This document shows positions 59,805-64,000 of a stretch of DNA of 64,000 nt, piece after piece. Source of the stretch: Amoebophrya sp. A120 (Eukaryota > Sar > Dinophyceae > Syndiniales > Amoebophryaceae); NCBI GenBank assembly GCA_905178155.1, contig CAJINV010000009.1, forward strand, positions 2,643,373 to 2,707,372, read 5' to 3'. Below the pieces are notes generated by a model, which saw only the letters and a list, made by a program, of their open reading frames with translations, had not been told where the DNA came from and searched no databases. Position 1 is the stretch's first letter, and every line of letters begins with the position of its first letter. Position numbers and translations under genes: made by a program.

Positions 59805-61300
59805 GGTCGTAGAATTCTGGGCGTGAGTGCGCAGGTTGTGTTTGTAAGTCTAAGTCGGTCGGCAGGCTATCTTTGCATGATCGATGTGTCGCTTTTAAGT
59901 TTAATCACATAGAACTACTGGAAAGAGATTCAAATTGAGCCCACAAAGATAGCGCCTTCACCAAAACCGGATGCGATAATTAAAGCTGAGATTTACAATT
60001 CTTGCGATGGTGCTGCCGTGTCTCCAACCGTTCAAAGTACTAGCCCCAAGTTGTACCAGCAGAAGTCAATCTTCATTCGTGAGTAGGCTGCGCTCTTTTA
60101 TGCTGATTTCGCAGCAGTCTTTTGTAAGCAGTTCGTCCTTTTCCACACAGGGAACTACATCAACAAAGAAGAGAACCCGTTTCATCTTCTTCAACTTCTA
60201 ATTCGTCCAACACGCACACGCACTCCACGCAGAACGAATCATCAGATTCTTGTTCGTGGCCAACGATTCCAGACTGTTCTAACCTCGAAGACTGATGGTG
60301 TTGGCGATCATGCCTTTCACGGAAGAGGTGGATTTTAGCAGCCTCGAGCACATACCATCCGAAGCGAACACTCCTCCTGTGAGCGAAAACAATATATCCG
60401 TGCGCTTCGCCTGAAAAAGCAAACACAGAATATATAACTCTGCAGCCAAATCACAGCTCGTTGGGATTGCGTGCTGTCCCCGTTTCCTTTTTTCCTCATA
60501 GATCCTTCCTCTGCGTAGGTAGAACGAAACAAGAGTCGCGAATGTCGCTAAAGAGATTGTTCGTCGCGCACTGCAAAGGAAGATTGCAACGCGAAGGATT
60601 CATTTTGCTTGGTTAGGTTGCATTTTTCATTTTTTTGTACTTCATAAAGTAAAACTTCTTCGAACGTCGAAGTACAGCTATCCGATTCCGATCGACACAT
60701 AGAAGTGCTCGTTATATTTTCTTTCGCACTTTAAGTTTCTTTTCGTGTTTGATGGAAGGTCGCAGCATTTTTGTCTCCCGCTAGTGGTCGAGTAGCAATA
60801 GTCACGACTGGTGGGCCCCCCGACGAAGTCGAAAGTGAAGAAGAGCGAAACGTCGCGTCGGCACGCGATTCTTGTGAACGACCTGTGAGAGTGTGGTCGT
60901 GTGGCAGAATTCCAAATTGATGGGACGGTGAGGATGATGAATTGGGTGCTTAGGAGATGAAAAGCAGCAGAACGAATTCTATCTGAAAAAAATTGTATAA
61001 AAACATAAAGCGTCTTCTTGTGTTGTTGAAAGGGACCGCAGCATGCTACTCAAAACAAATTCAGATGAGAGCGTTTAAGTACCTGCAGCTGGCACCCTTT
61101 TATCTTTGCCCAGCGCGACGCGTACCTGCCGCGACTGCGACACAACAGAGTAGAACCCAGTCGCCGGGGTCCATTTTTCAAACACAGCGAGCATAATCAA
61201 GACCATGAAGCAGGCACCAAAATCTACATCATCTGACTGTCCACTCGTCCTAGCACAAGCTTGTTCCTCTTTATGCCGCAGACCCCGCCATGACCCGCTA
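59805..61300. other. Intergenic spacer
   Basis: No supported gene, RNA gene or repeat. Confidence 0.5.
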
Positions 61301-63324
61301 CTAATTCGAAGGTTCGATCTCCAAAACCGGGTGGTAATACTTCTTGACGAACAAGTCCATAAACGTCACCAACTCCCGGAACAACGAACCAAACGAATCC
61401 AACTCGTTGTCAAAATCTACCCAATGCTGTTCGTTTTTTGTCACCTTCTCCACCCCGGGAATGCCCTTCAGCTTCACGAGGCAGGATATGGAAGCGTCAG
61501 GATTGAAATTGACAAAGTTGAAATAGTTTGTGATGCATAAAATGCAACCCACAAAGTGGCTGTCTTGCAGAATAGGCAAGGGAGGCAGATTCGAAGCCTG
61601 TTGAGGGGTAGAAATAGGGCTGCTAAAGTAGCATGACAAAAGGCGTCTTCCTTACCCAAACAGCATGACAAACTGGATTTCGGTTCTACCCAAATTTGTC
61701 ATGCGCCACTTGGAAACTGGGCCACGCCTGGCATCCATTTTATGCATGGCAAATCATTTCAACTTTGTCGATTTCAAACCTGACGCTTCCATACAGGAGT
61801 TTTTCATCAGAGGCACCCATCCGGTTAATATCCTGAGTAAAAACGTACCCACACCAGAGTCAAGATGGAAAATCTGCTAGACAAATCGGCCAACTTTGCT
61901 TGTTTCGCATGACAAATTTGGACGCGTAGTGTAGTGCTGTTTGAGCTAGTTCAGCAGCATTACAGATCTAGTCTCTCATGCTGATTGGAGCATGACAAAT
62001 TTCAAAACACCCTTAGAAAATGCTTCTCATGGGGCTCCGCATGACAAACATTTTAAGCATGCAGATTTGCATGACAACTATGGTGTGGGTACGTTTTTAC
62101 TCAGGATAGTTAACTTCACGTAGTTCTCCCGGTACCGGTCTCCGTCAGAATCGAAGTGTTTTTTACTGATCCCAAGGCGCTCAAAGTGCTCCAGTGTTTT
62201 CTCATCCTTGGCCTTCCGGGCGATTTTCGCGAGGTCATCCACGGAAAGACCGTTGATTGTAGTATTTCCCCCGCCTTTAGGATTAGGTGGAAACGACCCG
62301 GTCAAAGACGCAACTGCGGCCTTCTCCGCCGCGGCATTCTTCGCGTCAATCATTTTGGAAAAAGTCTCGAAGGAAGCGCCTGTTTCGCTGAACAGTTGGG
62401 ACTGCGGAATCGTGAATTGGCTCTTGACGATGGTGTGGTAGAGGTCTTTGTCGTTGATTTTTTCTGCGGTGGACAACGCGGCCAACGCGTTGTTGTAGTC
62501 GTTGACTAAAACTTCGTACTCCGGTTGGAACTGCGCCTTCACCCTCGCAAGGTCGTTATAATTTTCTGCGTTCATATCATGGTCGTCGTCGTCAAAATCG
62601 TCCTCTTCATCCTCTACTATCTCCACTTTATCAAACGCCTTCGAGTCCACCAGACTCAGCAATTCCATCGCTTTTAACAGCAAAAGCCCGGACCGGAGTT
62701 TGAAGTTCTTCATCAACCACTCCTTTTGCAGCTCCTGTTCGCTCGGGCTAGCGGTTGTTTTTCGGGTGTTGCGACCACGGCGGCGGGGGTCTTCAAGGAG
62801 ATCCTCCCCTCCGGTTGCCGTTGCGTTCGTTCCGACCACGAAGTATCAAATGCAAAAATGTCTGGGTGTGGAAGAGTGTAGACTTGTCATGCAGATCTTT
62901 CATGACCCATGAGGTCTGGAATGCAGAGCCTAGCATTACAGACTCTGTGAGGTCTCTGTCATGCCCCCAATCCACCATGAGGAACTCCCTCCCAACTTGA
63001 TCGAAAGTGGACAGCTTTTGGCACTCATGCAACACAGATTTTTGCATGATCATTCGGATTTAGCATGACAAGTTGCAATCTTCCAGACCCAGACATTTTT
63101 GCAATCCATACGAAGCACGGATCAACGACTTTCAATGGTTGTGTGCAGTCGTACAGCGTCTTGTTGTCCTTTAGCAATTCATACACTTCCTGTTGTTTCG
63201 TGACGCAATAGTTTAGGACAAAATGTGCCTTGTCTAAAGCGTCGTGGAACAAGTAGACGTTTTTGTAGAGAATCGTGTATTCCCTCGCTTTCTTCTCAGC
63301 TAAACTCGCTCCCACCGGGTTCTT
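61301..63324 (-). CDS. Unrecognised acidic/helical protein, C-terminal 384 residues
   Basis: Four exons join in frame to 384 residues ending EPSN and TAG at 61301-61303; the 5' part lies right of the window behind an interrupted introner. Visible features: a helical N-terminal part (AREYTILYKNVYLFHDALDK), a linker with EDEEDDFDDDDHD, a helical stretch (FQPEYEVLVNDYNNALAALS), and a conserved-looking end (WVDFDNELDSFGSLFRELVT). Nothing suggests a secretion signal in this part. I do not recognise a family. Introners A, G and F interrupt it. Confidence 0.62.
61487..61793. mobile_element. Introner, family F
   Basis: Flanking repeat CAGGA. Removal joins MKNS to CLVK. Confidence 0.87.
61829..62108. 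mobile_element. Introner, family G, inverted relative to the copy at 5924
   Basis: Flanking repeat GTTAA. The interior next to the left end (CAAGATGGAAAATCTG) is what lies next to the right end in the other G copies. Removal joins YVKL to TGWV. Confidence 0.86.
62844..63110. mobile_element. Introner, family A
   Basis: Flanking repeat CGAAG. Removal joins PCFV to VGTN. Confidence 0.87.
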
Positions 63325-63597
63325 TATGCTGTGCAAAAGTATCGCACTCGTATAATGAATGCATTACAAATTTCCTCAGCATGAGAAATGAAATTTGTAA
63401 TGCGGATGTATATTTGTAATGCATGACTGCAATACGAGTATGAAGGTCGCGCCCGGAGGGCGATATTGGTAACCAAATGCGTGCGCGAAAATCTAACCAG
63501 CGCGAAAGCCTAACCAGCCGCGCGGCGAAAACGCGGCCCTGCGGGCCGCGCTTTGGGGCTATTTGTTTTTGATTACAGTCCCACTACTTCTTCTTCA

Positions 63598-63639
63598 AGC
63601 CCCCTGCGTGAGAAACTGGCCCCCTGGCCAGGAAGGTAT
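63598..63639. repeat. 42-bp direct repeat, copy 1
   Basis: AGCCCCCTGCGTGAGAAACT.. to ..AAGGTAT; second copy at 63785-63826 differs at two or three bases. Confidence 0.85.
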
Positions 63640-63784
63640 CTGGGTCATCGAGGGCTTCCGGATTCGCATTCAAAGCTTATCGGGGCCGCGGGGAAGTGGT
63701 GGAGCCCGCGGCGGCCCGCAGGCTCCTGCGATAAGCATCGCAGGCGAAATCCGGTCTGCTATTTCGCAGCGGGGCATCCTTTCT

Positions 63785-63826
63785 AGCCCCCTGCATGACA
63801 AACTGGCCCCCTGGCCAGGAAGGTAT
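63785..63826. repeat. 42-bp direct repeat, copy 2
   Basis: This copy reads CTGCATGACAAACTGG, which contains the GCATGACAAA box found inside the introners. Confidence 0.85.
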
Positions 63827-64000
63827 GTGCGAAACCACAAACCCGCGGACCCTGCTGGGCCACCAAAGTCGGGCATTTCAGACGCGGCGGAGGTCCCGAA
63901 TTGGTGCCCACAACCCAGAGCAAACGTGGATTTTGGGACATGCCTCCGCCCGCTTCTAATGCATTTTTTTTTCCCCAATCGCGATGGTATGGCGCAAGCG

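Larger units (their letters stand above)
63325..64000. mobile_element. Introner, family B, interrupted; right end outside window
   Basis: Left end TATGCTGTGCAAAAGTATCG and family-B interior up to about 63438 (TACGAGTA), where the expected CGATACTTTTGC is replaced by unrelated GC-rich DNA. Confidence 0.75.
63439..64000. mobile_element. GC-rich insertion in the last introner (incomplete)
   Basis: Begins TGAAGGTCGCGCCCGGAGGG and continues past the window. Holds two copies of a 42-bp direct repeat (63598-63639, 63785-63826) with core AACTGGCCCCCTGGCCAGGA. No gene recognised. Confidence 0.55.

Noticed and set aside
61311-61325. B-box-like GGTTCGATCTCC
   Set aside because: It is inside the C-terminal coding exon and has no partner A-box or stems.
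1-64000. Regularly repeated short sequences as a possible CRISPR array
   Set aside because: The repeats are inverted ends of separate introners hundreds to thousands of bases apart, not evenly spaced direct repeats.

Overview
The window looks like nuclear DNA of an alveolate, most likely a syndinian dinoflagellate such as Amoebophrya. Three things point there. All eight confident genes lie on the minus strand, a head-to-tail layout usual in dinoflagellates. The genes are cut by TE-like introns (introners) with terminal inverted repeats and no GT-AG ends, of the kind reported from Amoebophrya genomes. One inserted gene copy carries a relict of the dinoflagellate spliced leader at its 5' end. 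The organism name is inference; the intron structure is read directly from the sequence.

Layout (every gene is read right to left). 253-25186: N-terminal ~5,120 residues of a giant Iml1/DEPDC5-like GATOR1 protein, running off the left edge. 26949-28887: secreted or membrane-anchored protein of unknown function. 31756-33844: flavodoxin-like protein. 34736-35389: intronless Cys-containing protein. 36410-43794: FkbM-type methyltransferase with a signal peptide and a long tail. 46734-56275: multi-TM protein with a voltage-sensor module fused to a cyclic-nucleotide phosphodiesterase. 58644-59804: probable GINS subunit Psf2. 61301-63324: C-terminal part of an unrecognised acidic protein. Between genes lie AT-neutral spacers, a 12-bp satellite at 26.3-26.5 kb, and two very GC-rich islands (44.5-46.0 and 56.9-58.0 kb).

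The dominant feature is 72 introners in twelve families (A-L), each defined by its terminal inverted repeat. Almost all run TATNN...NNATA and sit between 5-bp direct repeats (52 of 70 assessable pairs are perfect; most others differ at one base). I joined the exons by hand at all 70 junctions. Removing the element plus one copy of the repeat keeps the reading frame open every time, and gives whole-codon totals for the complete genes (1,612 aa, 1,393 aa, 396 aa, 301 aa, 209 aa). GT-AG cannot be placed at the ends I examined. Only three introns look like ordinary GT-AG introns. Family codes (one TIR end each): A TATCAAATG..GTCTGGGTCTGG; B TATCCTGTGCAAAAGTATCG; C TATGGCGTTCTCAACTGTTA; D TATCCCACGAAAAAACTGTT (D2 = TATCCAAGAAAAAAACTGTT type); E TATCCAGGAAAAAACACCCA; F TATGGAAGCGTCAGGATTGA; G TATCCTGAGTAAAAACGTCC; H TATCGTGAGGAAAAATCCCC; I TATGAGAGTGCACAACTCCC; J TATCCACGAAAAACAAAAAA; K TATGACCTGCTCAAACGTTA; L TATGCAATACAAATTTCCCG.

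Six introners have themselves been hit by other insertions: a three-layer nest with 9-bp target duplication (18.6-19.4 kb), a 1.75-kb retrocopy with spliced-leader relict (22.6-24.4 kb), a GC-rich insert with inverted ends (31.9-32.6 kb), a poly(A)-ended insert (48.1-49.0 kb), a 70-bp truncated relative of the 22.6-kb insert (50.7 kb), and a GC-rich insert running off the right edge (63.4 kb). The introns therefore act as safe landing sites for further mobile DNA.
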